Source: Clostridioides sp. ES-S-0054-01
GTDB taxonomy: Bacteria > Bacillota > Clostridia > Peptostreptococcales > Peptostreptococcaceae
Assembly (NCBI GenBank): GCA_021561035.1
Contig: CP067346.1
Location: 1,085,001 to 1,149,000 of the forward strand
Direction of reading: 5' to 3'
Length of the DNA stretch: 64,000 nt
Shown: positions 49,189-60,262 of the stretch, piece after piece
Layout: each line of letters opens with the position of its first letter
Position numbering within the stretch: the stretch's first letter is position 1
The notes under the pieces: model-generated
Seen by the model: the letters and a program-made list of their open reading frames with translations, nothing else
Databases searched by the model: none
Told to the model about the DNA's origin: nothing
Position numbers and translations under genes: made by a program

Positions 49189-50448
49189 TTATTTTTTTCG
49201 TAAAAATTTTCTAATGAAAAAAGTATTTTTATATCTTATTAGTTTCCCACTTGTAGATAAATTTTTCATATGCTTTTTAGCAATAAATACAGCTGAGATT
49301 AGATAGATTATTACTATAATTTGAAGAATTGTATCATAATAGCTAAGATAATAAAACCAGATTAAATTGTTATATATAACATTGTATGTATCAGCAAAGC
49401 TAGAAACTAATACAGTAGAGTTTGCAATTGGATAAAGTATAAATATAAATATAGCAGCTAAAACTCCATGTGCAAACTTACTTAGTATGTATAATTTTAA
49501 GTCTATATCTGTTTTTGATAAAAATGTACAGCATTGAGCTAGGATGGACAATCCACTAAATCCTATCAAAAAGCTAGCTAAAGATGCTCTTAAAATTTCT
49601 GGAGTACTTGTTACACTAGATACCTTGTTGCAACCTATAGTAATTTCAAATAGACCACTTACAAATGCTTGACAAAGTTCTTTATTGACACCTAAAAATG
49701 AAAGAGGCAAATATATAACTGATGCTATTAATGAGATTACATTAAAAAGAGATAGTATTTTAAATACTACTGAAAAAACAATTACAAATCCACCAACTGT
49801 AAGTAATGTATTTACTCCATTAAATACAGCATTTCCAAATAGAACAAAAAAACCATTCCCACTTGAATTCCTAATGTTGATTATATTTTTTATGTTTGTT
49901 TTTAAATCCAATTTTGTCTTTGGAAGACTTTCATTACCATAGTTTCTAAAGAAAAGACCAACTAATATAGTTCCTAGATAATGGCAGAGAATCATTAAGT
50001 AACCTAAGTTTGAATTTTGGAACATACCTGTACCGACTGAACCTATTATGAATAAAGGCCCTGATGTAGAACAAAAAGACACAAGTCTTTGAGCCTCATG
50101 CTTAGAAATTTGTCTACTATTTCTAAACTCAGAGGCCAAACTTACTCCCACGGGATAACCAGATACTGTAGATATAGCAAAAGCTAAAGCACTCTTTCCT
50201 GAAACATTAAACACAAGTCTAGTTATGGGATTGATAATAAATCCTATAATATCCACTATTTTTAAATCTACAATTAAGTTTGCTCCAATTATAAATGGTA
50301 GTAGTGATGGAACTAAAACATTAGACCATATAGTAAAGCCCTCTCTTGCAGATTTTATAGCTTCATTTGGGTATAGGATAATGCCTAAAACTAGAACTCC
50401 AACTATGATAGATGGAGCAAAAAAAGCAATAATTTTATTTTTTTTCAT
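49189..50448 (-). CDS. ylbJ: Sporulation integral membrane protein YlbJ
   Basis: 419 residues, about ten to twelve membrane helices. The YlbJ pattern is recognisable (VLVPSLLPFIIGANLI, VSGYPVGVSLASEFRNSRQIS, CSTSGPLFIIGSVGTGMF), a nucleoside-recognition/gate fold. In Bacillus ylbJ is a SigE-type gene needed for spore cortex. The gene is alone on the minus strand. The 267 bp between it and the integrase are AT-rich without a supported gene. Start: ATG behind AGGTGAT. Confidence 0.9.
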   Translation of the reverse strand: MKKNKIIAFFAPSIIVGVLVLGIILYPNEAIKSAREGFTIWSNVLVPSLLPFIIGANLIVDLKIVDIIGFIINPITRLVFNVSGKSALAFAISTVSGYPVGVSLASEFRNSRQISKHEAQRLVSFCSTSGPLFIIGSVGTGMFQNSNLGYLMILCHYLGTILVGLFFRNYGNESLPKTKLDLKTNIKNIINIRNSSGNGFFVLFGNAVFNGVNTLLTVGGFVIVFSVVFKILSLFNVISLIASVIYLPLSFLGVNKELCQAFVSGLFEITIGCNKVSSVTSTPEILRASLASFLIGFSGLSILAQCCTFLSKTDIDLKLYILSKFAHGVLAAIFIFILYPIANSTVLVSSFADTYNVIYNNLIWFYYLSYYDTILQIIVIIYLISAVFIAKKHMKNLSTSGKLIRYKNTFFIRKFLRKK

Positions 50449-50572
50449 AATATCACCTGTAAATTTGAGTTATAAGATATTATATTAAAAGTAATAAAAA
50501 TATATGAATGTAATGACTTAAGATATATAATAGATATATATTACAACAACGATTATCACATTGGAGGAAAAA

Positions 50573-51286
50573 ATGTTTAATAGTATAGCTAGTAAAAAAG
50601 TTTATGAACAAGTAATTGAGCAAATACAATATAAAATACTAAATGGAGAGTTAAAAAAGGGTGATAAATTACTATCAGAAAGAGAATTGTCTGAGCAAAT
50701 GAACGTAAGTAGAACTTCCATCAGAGAAGCTATTAGAGTATTAGAGACTATGGGAGTGATAGAAAGCAGACAGGGTGAAGGAAATTTTATATGTACAAAT
50801 ATAGAAAAAACTTTAATAGAACCCTTATCTATGATTTTTAAACTTAATAATGGTACACTCGAAGATATATTAGAGCTTAGAATAATTTTAGAAATTGAGA
50901 CTGCAAAACTAGCTTCAAAGAGAATAACTTCTTCTGAAGCTATAGAGTTGAAAAGTATAATAGATGAAATGAAAATAGAAACTAATAAAAAAGATAATAA
51001 TCGGGCGTTGGTTTTATTAGACCAAAAATTTCACAGTAAACTGGCAACATTGAGTAAAAATTATTTAATTCAAAGTCTTTTTATGACAGCATCAAAATTA
51101 TTTGATGGATTTATAGAAGATGCAAGAGAAAAAATAATCGCAGAGCCCTTTAATGAAAATATATTACTTAAGCAGCATGAGGCTATATACAATGCAGTTG
51201 TAGAAAATAATATAGAGCTTGCATGTGAGAAAGTAAAGGAACATATGAATTTTATAAGTAAAAATTATAGAAAAAATGAAAATTAA
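50573..51286 (+). CDS. GntR-family regulator, FadR/FCD subgroup (lactate regulator candidate)
   Basis: 237 residues from ATG 50573 with GGAGG 6 bp upstream. The N-terminal winged helix (about 8-75, KGDKLLSERELSEQMNVSRT) is followed by an all-helical FCD ligand domain with metal-binding His/Asp candidates (DQKFHSKLA, KQHEAIYNA). LldR/LutR regulators of lactate use belong here. It precedes the larA-etfBA-dehydrogenase genes in the same direction, and a palindrome in front of larA is a fitting operator. The ligand is presumed to be lactate. Confidence 0.9.
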   Translation: MFNSIASKKVYEQVIEQIQYKILNGELKKGDKLLSERELSEQMNVSRTSIREAIRVLETMGVIESRQGEGNFICTNIEKTLIEPLSMIFKLNNGTLEDILELRIILEIETAKLASKRITSSEAIELKSIIDEMKIETNKKDNNRALVLLDQKFHSKLATLSKNYLIQSLFMTASKLFDGFIEDAREKIIAEPFNENILLKQHEAIYNAVVENNIELACEKVKEHMNFISKNYRKNEN

Positions 51287-51311
51287 AAGTTTGTTATAAA
51301 ATAAATTATTC

Positions 51312-51371
51312 TTGCAAATGGTAGATAATGGTACTATTATATAAATGTAAAACTGGTATGACCACATACCA
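51312..51371 (+). promoter_or_regulatory. larA operon promoter and FadR-family operator
   Basis: The -35 TTGCAA (51312-51317), 17 bp and -10 TATTAT (51335-51340) are followed by the perfect palindrome TGGTATG-ACCA-CATACCA (51354-51371) just after the expected start of transcription. TGGT/ACCA half-sites are typical for FadR-subgroup GntR regulators. Confidence 0.6.
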
Positions 51372-51403
51372 ATTTTATAATTTATTATAATAGGAGATTA
51401 AAA

Positions 51404-52678
51404 ATGGTAAAGTTAAAAGTACCGTATTCAAAACAAGGAATGATTTTAGAAATACCTGAGAAACGTTTTCTTGGGGTTTTAGAGGCAAAATTGGATAATT
51501 ATATAGAACATAAGACTCAAGAAGAAATAGTTGAAGAATCTATGAATAATCCTATAGGCTCTAGTTCACTGGAAGAACTAGTTAAGGGGAAAAAGAATGT
51601 AGTCATAATTACAAGTGACCATACAAGACCTGTACCAAGTAGAATAACTATGCCAATTATATTAAGAAGAATTAGGAAGGTTAATCCAGAAATTGAAGTG
51701 AAGATTATGGTGGCAACTGGATTTCATAGGGCAAGTACAAGAGAAGAACTAGTTTATAAAATGGGAGAAGAAATAGTAGATAACGAAGATATAGTTATGC
51801 ACGTGTCTACTGATGACGAATCTATGTGTAAGGTAGGCGTATTACCTTCAGGTGGAGATTTATATATAAACAAACTAGCATATGAGGCAGAACTTTTAAT
51901 AGCAGAAGGTTTTATAGAACCTCATTTCTTTGCAGGTTTTTCAGGTGGCAGAAAAAGTGTACTTCCAGGAATTGCATCTGCAAAGACTATAATGTATAAC
52001 CATTGTAGTGACTTTATAGACAGTGATAATTCAAGGACTGGAAAATTGAATAATAATCCTATTCATGAGGATATGGTATATGCAGCTAAAGTTGCAAAAC
52101 TAGCATTCATATTGAATGTTGTAATAGATAAAGATAAAAAAATAATTGCCTCTTTTGCTGGCGATGTCGAAAAAGCACATACTAAAGGGTGTAAATTTGT
52201 AACAGAGTTATCGAAAGTAAATCCTATAAAATCAGATATTGTTGTAACTACAAATGGTGGATATCCACTAGACCAAAATATTTATCAATCTGTTAAAGGG
52301 ATGACAGCAGCCGAAGCTACTTGTAGAGAAGGTGGAGTAATAATAATGATTGCGGCTTGTAATGATGGTCATGGTGGTCAATCTTTTTATGAAAATGTGG
52401 CAAATGCAGATTCTCCAAAACAACTTTTAGATAAAATTAGAAGTGTCAGCAGATTAAACACAATTCCAGACCAATGGGAATTTCAGATACTAGCAAGAAT
52501 ACTATCTAAATATACTGTAATAATGGTAACAGATAAATGTAATCCTGAAATGATAAAAAAAATGCATATGAAACATGCATTTAATTTTAGAGAAGCTTTA
52601 GAAATGGCAACTAGTATAGTTGGTAAAGAGAGTAAAGTAGTAGTTATACCTGATGGAGTTTCAGTTATAGTTAAATAA
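51404..52678 (+). CDS. larA: Lactate racemase (nickel-pincer enzyme LarA)
   Basis: 424 residues. LarA blocks are present: TSDHTRPVPSRITMP, ATGFHRA, and EPHFFAGFSGGRKSVLPGIAS with the lysine that binds the nickel-pincer nucleotide cofactor. It interconverts D- and L-lactate. The cofactor genes larB, larC and larE are not in this window. It heads the etfB-etfA-dehydrogenase operon, so it probably supplies the isomer used by the dehydrogenase. Confidence 0.93.
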   Translation: MVKLKVPYSKQGMILEIPEKRFLGVLEAKLDNYIEHKTQEEIVEESMNNPIGSSSLEELVKGKKNVVIITSDHTRPVPSRITMPIILRRIRKVNPEIEVKIMVATGFHRASTREELVYKMGEEIVDNEDIVMHVSTDDESMCKVGVLPSGGDLYINKLAYEAELLIAEGFIEPHFFAGFSGGRKSVLPGIASAKTIMYNHCSDFIDSDNSRTGKLNNNPIHEDMVYAAKVAKLAFILNVVIDKDKKIIASFAGDVEKAHTKGCKFVTELSKVNPIKSDIVVTTNGGYPLDQNIYQSVKGMTAAEATCREGGVIIMIAACNDGHGGQSFYENVANADSPKQLLDKIRSVSRLNTIPDQWEFQILARILSKYTVIMVTDKCNPEMIKKMHMKHAFNFREALEMATSIVGKESKVVVIPDGVSVIVK

Positions 52679-52694
52679 AAAAGGAGTGTACTTT

Positions 52695-53483
52695 ATGGAA
52701 ATTTTGACATGTATTAAACAAGTGCCTGGAACAACTTCAGTAGAAGTTGATGAAACTACAGGAGTACTAAAGAGAGATGGAGTAGATTCAAAAATGAATC
52801 CTTATGACTTATATGCTTTAGAAACAGCACTTAGAATAAAACAAAAGAAAGGAGCTAATCTAAAAGTACTTAGCATGGGTCCTCCTCAAGCAAAGAAGGT
52901 AATTAAAGAAAGCTTTATGATGGGAGCTGATGAAGGAGCATTAATAAGTGATAGGAGATTTGGAGGGGCAGATGTATTGGCTACTTCTTATACCATATCA
53001 CAAGGTATTAAGAAGATGGGAAGAGTAGACTTGATAATTTGTGGAAAACAAACTACTGATGGTGATACAGCACAGGTTGGACCTGAAGTAGCTGAGTTTT
53101 TAGATATACCTCATGTTACTAATGTTACAAAATTAATTGATGTTAAAGATGAAAGTATAGTTGTTGAAATAGATATGCCAAATGATTTACAAGTATGTGA
53201 GATTGAATATCCATGTTTAATAACTGTAGAAAAAGATATTTTTCAACCAAGACTACCTTCATTTAAATTAAAATTAGATACTAAAGATAGAAAAATACCT
53301 GTATATAGCCTAGATGATTTTGAAGATAAAGACGAAAATAATTATGGGCTCAATGGTTCTCCTACTCAAGTTGTAAGAATATTTCCTCCAAAGCCAAACA
53401 CAGATAAAAATATTGTGAGAGGAAATGCAGATGAACTAAGTTCTGCGCTTGTAAATAAATTAGAGGAATTAAAATTAGTGTAA
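52695..53483 (+). CDS. etfB: Electron transfer flavoprotein beta subunit (lactate complex)
   Basis: 262 residues from ATG 52695 with AAGGAG 9 bp upstream. EtfB features: ILTCIKQVPGT start, NPYDLYALETAL, GKQTTDGDTAQVGPEVAE and a C-terminal FAD-linked segment. In bifurcating Etfs this subunit binds the FAD that splits electrons. Linked to a lactate dehydrogenase, it corresponds to LctB of Acetobacterium. Confidence 0.95.
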   Translation: MEILTCIKQVPGTTSVEVDETTGVLKRDGVDSKMNPYDLYALETALRIKQKKGANLKVLSMGPPQAKKVIKESFMMGADEGALISDRRFGGADVLATSYTISQGIKKMGRVDLIICGKQTTDGDTAQVGPEVAEFLDIPHVTNVTKLIDVKDESIVVEIDMPNDLQVCEIEYPCLITVEKDIFQPRLPSFKLKLDTKDRKIPVYSLDDFEDKDENNYGLNGSPTQVVRIFPPKPNTDKNIVRGNADELSSALVNKLEELKLV

Positions 53484-53496
53484 GGAGGAGTAATAA

Positions 53497-54717
53497 ATGT
53501 CAAAGATAGTTGTAAATCAAGATAAAATAACTGACTTAAAGGGAGTATTAGAAATATGTCCTTTTGGGGCTATAGAAGAAAAGTCAGGTATAGTAGAGAT
53601 AAGTGCTGGCTGTAAGATGTGTAAGTTATGTGTCAAAAGTGGACCAAAAGGTGCATTTGAATTTATAGAGAGTAGTAAAGTACAACTTAATAAAGATGAA
53701 TGGAGGGGAGTTGCAGTATATGTTGAACATCACAATGGAAATATACATCCTGTAACGTATGAGCTTATAGGTAAGGCTCGTGAGATGGCATCAAAAATAA
53801 AACAACCTGTGTATTGTGTGTTTGTGGGAAAAGACATAAGAGATAAGTGCAGTAATTTAATTTCTTATGGTGTGGATGAGGTATTTATATATGATGAAGA
53901 TGAATTTAAAGATTTTAGAATAGAACCATATTCAAAAGCAATAGAAAACTTCATAAATAAAATAAAACCAACAATAATGTTAGTTGGTGGAACTACACTA
54001 GGTAGGTCATTGGCTCCAAGACTTGCTGCTAGATTTAGAACAGGTCTTACAGCAGATTGTACAATACTTGATATTCAATCAAATACAGATTTAGACCAAA
54101 TAAGACCTGCTTTTGGCGGAAATATAATGGCTCATATAAATACACCAAATAATAGACCACAATTTGCAACTGTAAGGTATAAAATATTTTCAGTACCAGA
54201 AAAAGTAGAAAATGCAACGGGTAAAGTAACATTATGTGAAATAGAAAAAAATGAGTTGAAATCTAAGATTAAAGTACTAAGTGTAAAAGAAAAAAATAAA
54301 GAAGTGGGTCTTGAAGAAGCTGAAGTAATAATAGTAGCGAGTAGAGCAATAAAAAAACAAGAAGATATGGAGATGATATATAAATTAGCTGATAAGTTAA
54401 ATGCTCAAGTTGCAGGAACAAGACCTGTAATAGAAGCAGGTTGGATAGATGCTAAAAGACAAATAGGTCTTAGTGGTAGAACTGTAAAGCCTAAGCTTAT
54501 AATAACTTGTGGTGTATCTGGAGCTGTTCAATTTGTTGCAGGGATGCAGGGTGCTGACTATATAGTAGCCATAAATAAAGATGATAAGGCACCTATACTT
54601 GATGTAGCACATCTAGCCTTAATAGGAGATATTTACGATATTATTCCTAAATTGATTGAAAAGATAGAAAATAAAAAAGATGATAATCAAAATTATATAG
54701 CATCAGCAGCTAAATAG
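53497..54717 (+). CDS. etfA: Electron transfer flavoprotein alpha subunit with ferredoxin-like N-terminus
   Basis: 406 residues. The first 60 residues carry four cysteines for an iron-sulfur cluster (ICPFGAIEE, then [17 protein letters not shown]); typical EtfA sequence follows with the FAD domain ([37 protein letters not shown]). The cluster-bearing form occurs in bifurcating lactate complexes (LctC). It lies 13 bp after etfB behind AAGGAGGAG. Confidence 0.95.
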   Translation: MSKIVVNQDKITDLKGVLEICPFGAIEEKSGIVEISAGCKMCKLCVKSGPKGAFEFIESSKVQLNKDEWRGVAVYVEHHNGNIHPVTYELIGKAREMASKIKQPVYCVFVGKDIRDKCSNLISYGVDEVFIYDEDEFKDFRIEPYSKAIENFINKIKPTIMLVGGTTLGRSLAPRLAARFRTGLTADCTILDIQSNTDLDQIRPAFGGNIMAHINTPNNRPQFATVRYKIFSVPEKVENATGKVTLCEIEKNELKSKIKVLSVKEKNKEVGLEEAEVIIVASRAIKKQEDMEMIYKLADKLNAQVAGTRPVIEAGWIDAKRQIGLSGRTVKPKLIITCGVSGAVQFVAGMQGADYIVAINKDDKAPILDVAHLALIGDIYDIIPKLIEKIENKKDDNQNYIASAAK

Positions 54718-54727
54718 GGGGATAGAA

Positions 54728-56119
54728 ATGTATAAATTAGTTGATAAAAAAGATATAGATTTTTTAATAGATACTTGTGGAGAAGAAAATGTAGTAGTTG
54801 GAAGTAATATAAATGAAGATTTCTCACATGATGAACTTGGAGGGATTGAGAAGTACCCTGAAGTTTTAGTAAATGTGCTTGAAACTGAACAAGTATCTAA
54901 AATAATGAAGTACGCATATGAAAATAACATACCAGTCACACCAAGAGGTCAAGGTACTGGTCTTGTAGGTGCTGCTGTTTCCATAAATGGTGGAATAATG
55001 ATTAACCTGTGCAAAATGAATAAAATACTTGAAGTTGATTATGAAAATTTAACATTGACAGTAGAGCCAGGTGTTTTGTTGATGACAATAGGTCAATATG
55101 TTCAAGATAGAGACTTATTTTATCCACCTGACCCAGGTGAGAAAAGTGCTACAATTGCGGGGAATATAAACACTAATGCAGGTGGTATGAGAGCAGTAAA
55201 ATATGGCGTCACAAGAGATTATGTAAGAGGTCTTGAAGTTGTACTGCCAAATGGAGAAATTATAAATGTAGGTGGAAAGATAGTTAAAAATAGTTCTGGA
55301 TATAGTATAAAGGACTTATTAGTAGGTTCAGAAGGTACTTTAGGAATAGTTACTAAAGCTATATTAAAATTGCTTCCTTTACCAAAGAAAAGCATAAGTT
55401 TGCTTATACCATTTCCAAATTTATCAATGGCAATAGAAACTGTTCCTAAAATAATAAAATCAAAATCAATACCAACAGCTATAGAATTTATGGAAAGAGA
55501 TGTGATACTGGCAGCAGAAGAATTTTTAGGTAAAAAGTTTCCAGATAATACATCAGATGCTTATCTTTTACTTACATTTGATGGAAATAGTACTGAAGAT
55601 ATAGAAAAAGAATATGAAAAAGTAGCTAATTTATGTCTAGAAAATGGTGCATTAGATGTATTTATATCAGATACACAGGAAAGAAATGATTCTATATGGT
55701 CAGCTAGAGGTGCATTTTTAGAGGCTATAAAGGCATCTACTACACAGATGGATGAATGTGATGTAGTTGTTCCAAGAGATAAGATAGCAGAGTTTATAAG
55801 ATACACTCACGAGCTTCAAGATAAATTAAAAATAAGAATACAAAGTTTTGGTCATGCAGGAGATGGAAATCTACACATATATATTTTAAAAGATGGTATG
55901 GATGACAATACATGGAAAATGAGATTAAAAGAAACTTTTGACTGTATGTATAAAAAGTCCAGAGAACTTAGTGGTCAAGTTTCTGGTGAGCATGGTATAG
56001 GATATGCTAAAAAAGAGTACTTGCATGAATCAAATTCAGATGCTTATATGATGTTAATTAAAAATATAAAGTTAGCTTTTGACCCTAAAAATATTTTAAA
56101 TCCAGGTAAAATATATTAG
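54728..56119 (+). CDS. lctD: FAD-linked D-lactate/glycolate dehydrogenase of the bifurcating complex
   Basis: 463 residues. FAD_binding_4 domain ([49 protein letters not shown]) and C-terminal FAD oxidase domain ([26 protein letters not shown]). In Acetobacterium the LctBCD complex oxidises lactate with NAD+ by using reduced ferredoxin as co-reductant, and the same gene set is seen here. The Rnf genes in this window can balance the NADH and ferredoxin involved. It lies 10 bp after etfA. Confidence 0.93.
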   Translation: MYKLVDKKDIDFLIDTCGEENVVVGSNINEDFSHDELGGIEKYPEVLVNVLETEQVSKIMKYAYENNIPVTPRGQGTGLVGAAVSINGGIMINLCKMNKILEVDYENLTLTVEPGVLLMTIGQYVQDRDLFYPPDPGEKSATIAGNINTNAGGMRAVKYGVTRDYVRGLEVVLPNGEIINVGGKIVKNSSGYSIKDLLVGSEGTLGIVTKAILKLLPLPKKSISLLIPFPNLSMAIETVPKIIKSKSIPTAIEFMERDVILAAEEFLGKKFPDNTSDAYLLLTFDGNSTEDIEKEYEKVANLCLENGALDVFISDTQERNDSIWSARGAFLEAIKASTTQMDECDVVVPRDKIAEFIRYTHELQDKLKIRIQSFGHAGDGNLHIYILKDGMDDNTWKMRLKETFDCMYKKSRELSGQVSGEHGIGYAKKEYLHESNSDAYMMLIKNIKLAFDPKNILNPGKIY

Positions 56120-56220
56120 AAATATTAATTTAATAATGTTTGCAAAACAAAAAATATAAAATTATATTTAAATGTAATATTTTAAAATTTACTCTTAAAT
56201 CTAAAGCTAAATTGTAAAAG

Positions 56221-56291
56221 TTTTAGGATGGCAATATTTACTTAAATTTAGAAAGTTAGATAATATTTAAGTTGATGTTGCCATCCTAAAA
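56221..56291. repeat. Long two-part inverted repeat between convergent operons
   Basis: A perfect 14-bp outer stem (56221-56234 with 56278-56291) and an inner 8-bp stem (56240-56247 with 56265-56272) form a long hairpin. No clear T-run follows in either direction. It sits between the convergent dehydrogenase and tmcAL genes and may end both transcripts. The rest of 56120-56379 is AT-rich. Confidence 0.55.
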
Positions 56292-56379
56292 GCCTGTGTA
56301 TGTAGATAAAGTAAGATTATTGTGTCTTGTATAAAGTGTTAATAAAATAGTTTTTTACAAATATAGTTATTTTAAAAAT

Positions 56380-57660
56380 CTATTTTATATAGATTGGATG
56401 AGTGTAAAAATCCATAGGACCTTTTATTAAGTCTTTATTATTTTTATAATATACTGAGTTGTATATATTTGTAGATTTTATGTCATAACTTATGAGTGTT
56501 CTAAAAATAACATCATCTAATGAAAATGATATATTTGAGAATTTATTTATTATTTTTATTTCAGATTTATTTTTTATCTCTTTTAGGATTTCTCTGCCTT
56601 TGTCATTAAAAGCAAGTATTCTTATATAAGGGATTACATCTATATTTTTTACAAGTTGTATATCACTTTTTTTAATACCTAACAATATATTATTTAAAGT
56701 TCGTTTGATTTTAGTTAAAGTGTATCGCTTAGATTTAATTGATAGTTGTAGTTCATGTAGAGATTTAGATGTAAAAATATTTTTGTAGATTTTATTTTCT
56801 ATGCCTTCATTTACCTCAAAATAATCTTTTAAAGTGTCTATATCTCTAAGTATAATTGTATTTAAAGCATCAAAGAAGAAGTTATCAAACATAGGTAAAA
56901 AACCATTATTTATTTTTTCATTTAGGATATTATAAGTTTTTTCTGGAATAACATTTTTTAAATAAAAAAGGTTTATATTTTCTTTAAGTGAAGTTCTTAT
57001 AGCAGTAGCCGAGCAAATTTCACTATCAATTTCTTCAGAATTATATTCTGATTGAACTCTAGAGATAGTAAATGGTTTTATACTACTATTTAAGTAGATG
57101 AGGTTTTTTATATATTCTATGCCAAGTATATTGTTTGATGAATTTAATATTTTTGCTAATTGTTCCTTTGAAGAATTCTGTATAAAGTTATTTTTTTTGT
57201 ATTGATGTATATAATCCAAAAGTGCATTAGCTCTAGCTGTTGGGAATAAAAGACCATCATCTAAATATTTTTTTAAAAGTAGCTTAAATTTATCAGGTTC
57301 ATTTGCTAAAATCTCGGCGATATTATAAAGAATTTCTGTATCTCCCTCTTCACTACCAAAACATATAGAATTTATACAGTTTAGTGAATTTAAAACTGTT
57401 GTAGCACCATGAGAAAAAATTTCAGCACTTTGACAAGCAAATAGAGTTGGTAATTCTATAACTAAGTCTACACCATTTTCGACAGCGATTTTTGCTCTGG
57501 TATATTTATCAAATAAAGCTGGTTCACCTCTTTGTAGAAAGTTTCCACTCATTATTGCTACAGTATGTGTTGCATTTGTTTTTTCTATAGATTTAGATAA
57601 ATGATATATATGCCCATTGTGAAATGGGTTATATTCAACTATTAATCCAAGTACATTCAT
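56380..57660 (-). CDS. tmcAL: tRNA(Met) cytidine acetate ligase (YlbM family)
   Basis: 426 residues. The N-terminal nucleotidyltransferase fold carries [16 protein letters not shown] with the HxGH-type nucleotide motif, [20 protein letters not shown] and [10 protein letters not shown]. TmcAL activates acetate with ATP and transfers it to C34 of elongator tRNA-Met. It sits divergently next to ackA, an arrangement common in clostridia and consistent with acetate use. Start: ATG with AAGGAG upstream. Confidence 0.93.
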   Translation of the reverse strand: MNVLGLIVEYNPFHNGHIYHLSKSIEKTNATHTVAIMSGNFLQRGEPALFDKYTRAKIAVENGVDLVIELPTLFACQSAEIFSHGATTVLNSLNCINSICFGSEEGDTEILYNIAEILANEPDKFKLLLKKYLDDGLLFPTARANALLDYIHQYKKNNFIQNSSKEQLAKILNSSNNILGIEYIKNLIYLNSSIKPFTISRVQSEYNSEEIDSEICSATAIRTSLKENINLFYLKNVIPEKTYNILNEKINNGFLPMFDNFFFDALNTIILRDIDTLKDYFEVNEGIENKIYKNIFTSKSLHELQLSIKSKRYTLTKIKRTLNNILLGIKKSDIQLVKNIDVIPYIRILAFNDKGREILKEIKNKSEIKIINKFSNISFSLDDVIFRTLISYDIKSTNIYNSVYYKNNKDLIKGPMDFYTHPIYIK

Positions 57661-58121
57661 AAAATACTCCTTTTATATTTAGTTATTTTATATATATCGT
57701 AATTTATTACAATATGTATAAAATTTAAAAATTTAATTATAAAGCTAAAAAACGTAAAAAAATTTATAAAAATGTAGAAATTCTACATAATAAAAAACTA
57801 ATTAAATGTTATTAAAATAACTTTATTAGAGCTTTATATTATATTATTATAGCAAATGGGAAAGAATAATCTACATTAAGTTAATTTATTGATATATTAT
57901 TAGTGAAAGATACAATTTACCATACTAGAAATATGATATAATATAAAAAAAAAGTATATACTTTTATATTAAAAGGTGATATATTATTTATGAAAATCGT
58001 TTAATGTATACAATAATATATCTATGACAAAATAATAAAAGATAGAGTTTTATTTAGACATTTATTACAAATCAAAATTTATTACATATTATTTATAAAA
58101 AAATCTAAGGAGGAAATAATA
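57661..58121. promoter_or_regulatory. Divergent regulatory region tmcAL/ackA
   Basis: 461 bp, very AT-rich, no supported gene. A -10-like TATAAT (57937-57942) on the plus strand is followed by the perfect 16-bp palindrome AAAAGTATATACTTTT (57950-57965), which would overlap the transcription start and could be an operator or a weak hairpin. About 155 nt of leader remain to ackA. No known riboswitch is recognised. Confidence 0.4.
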
Positions 58122-59318
58122 ATGAAAATATTAGTATTAAACTGTGGGAGTTCTTCATTAAAATATCAATTAATAGATATGAGTAATGAAGAAGTTTTAT
58201 GTATAGGGTTAGTTGAGAGAATAGGAATAGAAGGTTCTATACTAAAACATGAAAAAGCAGGTAGAGATGATAAATACGTTGTTGAACAACCAATGAAGGA
58301 CCATAAAGATGCAATAGCATTAGTTTTAGAGGCTGTTGCTCATCCAGAATTTGGTGCAGTTAAAGAAATGAAAGAAATAGATGCAGTAGGACATAGAGTT
58401 GTACATGCTGGAGAAAAATTTGCAACTTCAGTGGTAATAACTCCAGAAGTAGAAGAAGCTTTAAAAGAGTGTATAGATTTAGCTCCACTTCATAATCCAG
58501 CAAACATAATGGGAATAGATGCTTGTAAAGCTATACTCCCAGATGTACCAATGGTAGGAGTATTTGATACTGCTTTCCATCAAACAATGCCTAAATCTTC
58601 ATATTTATACGGTTTACCTCATGAGTTATACACTAAATATGGGGTAAGAAGATATGGATTCCACGGAACTTCTCACAACTATGTATCTCAAAGAGCAGCA
58701 GAGATATTAGGAAAAGATATAAAAGATTTAAAAATAGTAACTTGTCACCTAGGAAATGGTGCTTCTATAGCTGCTGTTGATGGTGGAAAATGTGTAGATA
58801 CATCTATGGGATTCACTCCATTAGAAGGATTAATAATGGGAACTAGATGTGGAGATATAGACCCAGCTATATTACCTTTCTTAATGAGAAAAGAAGGTTT
58901 AGATGCTGATGGATTGGATAACTTAATGAACAAAGAATCTGGAGTATATGGAATGACTGGAATTTCTAGTGACTTCAGAGATATAGAAGATGCAGCTAAA
59001 AATGGAGACGAAAGAGCTCAAGCAACATTAGAAGCTTATGTTAAAAAAGTACAAAAATATATAGGTGCTTATGCTGCTGAGATGAATGGATTGGATGTCG
59101 TAGTATTTACTGCAGGTGTTGGTGAAAATGGAAAAGCTATAAGAGCAGACATTGCTTCTAACATGGAGTTTTTAGGAATGAAATTAGATAAAGAAGCTAA
59201 TGATGTTAGAGGAAAAGAAACAGTAATATCTACTGCTGATTCTAAAGTAAAAATGCTTTTAATACCAACTAATGAAGAATTAATGATAGCTAGAGATACA
59301 TTAAGATTAGTAAAATAA
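58122..59318 (+). CDS. ackA: Acetate kinase
   Basis: 398 residues. [10 protein letters not shown] near the N-terminus, [35 protein letters not shown] and [13 protein letters not shown] are the ASKHA-fold and active-site blocks. It makes ATP and acetate from acetyl phosphate, the main substrate-level phosphorylation of the acetate pathway. pta is not adjacent. TAAGGAGG lies 10 bp before the ATG. It is followed by a strong separate promoter for yceD, so it is probably monocistronic. Confidence 0.98.
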   Translation: MKILVLNCGSSSLKYQLIDMSNEEVLCIGLVERIGIEGSILKHEKAGRDDKYVVEQPMKDHKDAIALVLEAVAHPEFGAVKEMKEIDAVGHRVVHAGEKFATSVVITPEVEEALKECIDLAPLHNPANIMGIDACKAILPDVPMVGVFDTAFHQTMPKSSYLYGLPHELYTKYGVRRYGFHGTSHNYVSQRAAEILGKDIKDLKIVTCHLGNGASIAAVDGGKCVDTSMGFTPLEGLIMGTRCGDIDPAILPFLMRKEGLDADGLDNLMNKESGVYGMTGISSDFRDIEDAAKNGDERAQATLEAYVKKVQKYIGAYAAEMNGLDVVVFTAGVGENGKAIRADIASNMEFLGMKLDKEANDVRGKETVISTADSKVKMLLIPTNEELMIARDTLRLVK

Positions 59319-59352
59319 TTTAAGTAAACTGATGCCTATCAAGTAAAAATAC

Positions 59353-59381
59353 TTGACAAACAAATGCTAGATTTGTATAAT
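59353..59381 (+). promoter_or_regulatory. Consensus SigA promoter for yceD-rpmF
   Basis: TTGACA (59353-59358), a 17-bp spacer and TATAAT (59376-59381): a full consensus promoter 30 bp before yceD. Confidence 0.8.
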
Positions 59382-59410
59382 AAATTTGGTGATATGTTGA
59401 GGTGAACTTA

Positions 59411-59935
59411 ATGAAAGTTAGCATAGAAAAAATAAATAGAAAAGAAACTGACAAAATAGACTTGAATTTTTGTGAAAAAATTGATACTATTAGTTATTGT
59501 GATGAGATTTACAAATTAGTATCACCTGTAAATTTAAAAGGGAAAGTGTCAAAGACTAATAAAGGTTTATATCTAGATATAGATGTCAATTTTACAGTTG
59601 TTGACAATTGTTCAAGATGTCTTAAAGAAGTAGAAATACCATTAGAGTATTCTATAGAAGGTTTTTTAGTAAAAGAAGAAGATTATGATGAAGATGAGTT
59701 TGAGGAATTTGATCCTTTTATATTCGATGGTGAAGAAATCGACCTTGTTGATATAATAGAACAGACATTAGATTTTAATGTACCTCATAAAGTTCTTTGT
59801 AGTGAAAACTGTAAAGGTCTTTGTCAAGTATGCGGAGCAAACTTAAATGAAGAAGAGTGTTCTTGCAGTGAAATTACAAACGATGAGGAATACATAGATC
59901 CTCGTTTTGCTAAATTAAAAGATTTATTTAATTAA
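59411..59935 (+). CDS. yceD: YceD (DUF177) protein
   Basis: 174 residues from ATG 59411, with TTGAGGTGA upstream; an in-frame GTG at 59402 overlaps that site. The DUF177 pattern is a first Cys pair (NCSRCLKEVEIPL), an acidic middle (KEEDYDEDEFEEFD) and a C-terminal CKGLCQVCGANLNEEECSC zinc-like cluster ending in DPRFAKL. It is linked to 23S rRNA/ribosome maturation in bacteria and plants. It precedes rpmF in nearly all Firmicutes. Confidence 0.93.
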   Translation: MKVSIEKINRKETDKIDLNFCEKIDTISYCDEIYKLVSPVNLKGKVSKTNKGLYLDIDVNFTVVDNCSRCLKEVEIPLEYSIEGFLVKEEDYDEDEFEEFDPFIFDGEEIDLVDIIEQTLDFNVPHKVLCSENCKGLCQVCGANLNEEECSCSEITNDEEYIDPRFAKLKDLFN

Positions 59936-59959
59936 ATTTTGACTAAGGAGGTGGCGTAA

Positions 59960-60136
59960 ATGGCAGTACCAAAGCGTAAAACGTCTAAATCAAACACAAA
60001 AATGAGAAGAGCAGCTAACTCAAAGATGGAAGCAACAGGATTTGTAAGTTGCCCACAATGTCATGAGCCAAAATTACCACATAGAGTGTGTCCAGACTGT
60101 GGATATTATAAAGGTAAAGAAGTTGTATCTAAGTAA
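59960..60136 (+). CDS. rpmF: 50S ribosomal protein L32 (zinc-binding form)
   Basis: 58 residues. [18 protein letters not shown] is diagnostic, and the two knuckles CPQC and CPDC show the zinc-containing (C+) type. AAGGAGGTG lies 7 bp before the ATG. It is 24 bp after yceD in the same transcript, ended by a strong terminator. Confidence 0.98.
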   Translation: MAVPKRKTSKSNTKMRRAANSKMEATGFVSCPQCHEPKLPHRVCPDCGYYKGKEVVSK

Positions 60137-60144
60137 TAGCTTCT

Positions 60145-60180
60145 AAAAAACATGTAGAGTATACTCTACATGTTTTTTTT
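60145..60180 (+). terminator. Terminator after rpmF
   Basis: An almost perfect palindrome centred at 60161 (AACATGTAGAGTA / TACTCTACATGTT) with A6 before and T8 after. It may act in both directions. Confidence 0.88.
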
Positions 60181-60262
60181 GTACATATAAAAAAAGATGA
60201 TTTACTAGAGAAATAAGTGGATTTTATGCATATTAAAAAATAGAAAAATAATAATATAAGTA

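Noticed and set aside
48355-50448. Prophage or integrative element around the recombinase gene
   Set aside because: No phage, conjugation or cargo genes and no flanking direct repeats were seen; only a short recombinase gene is present.
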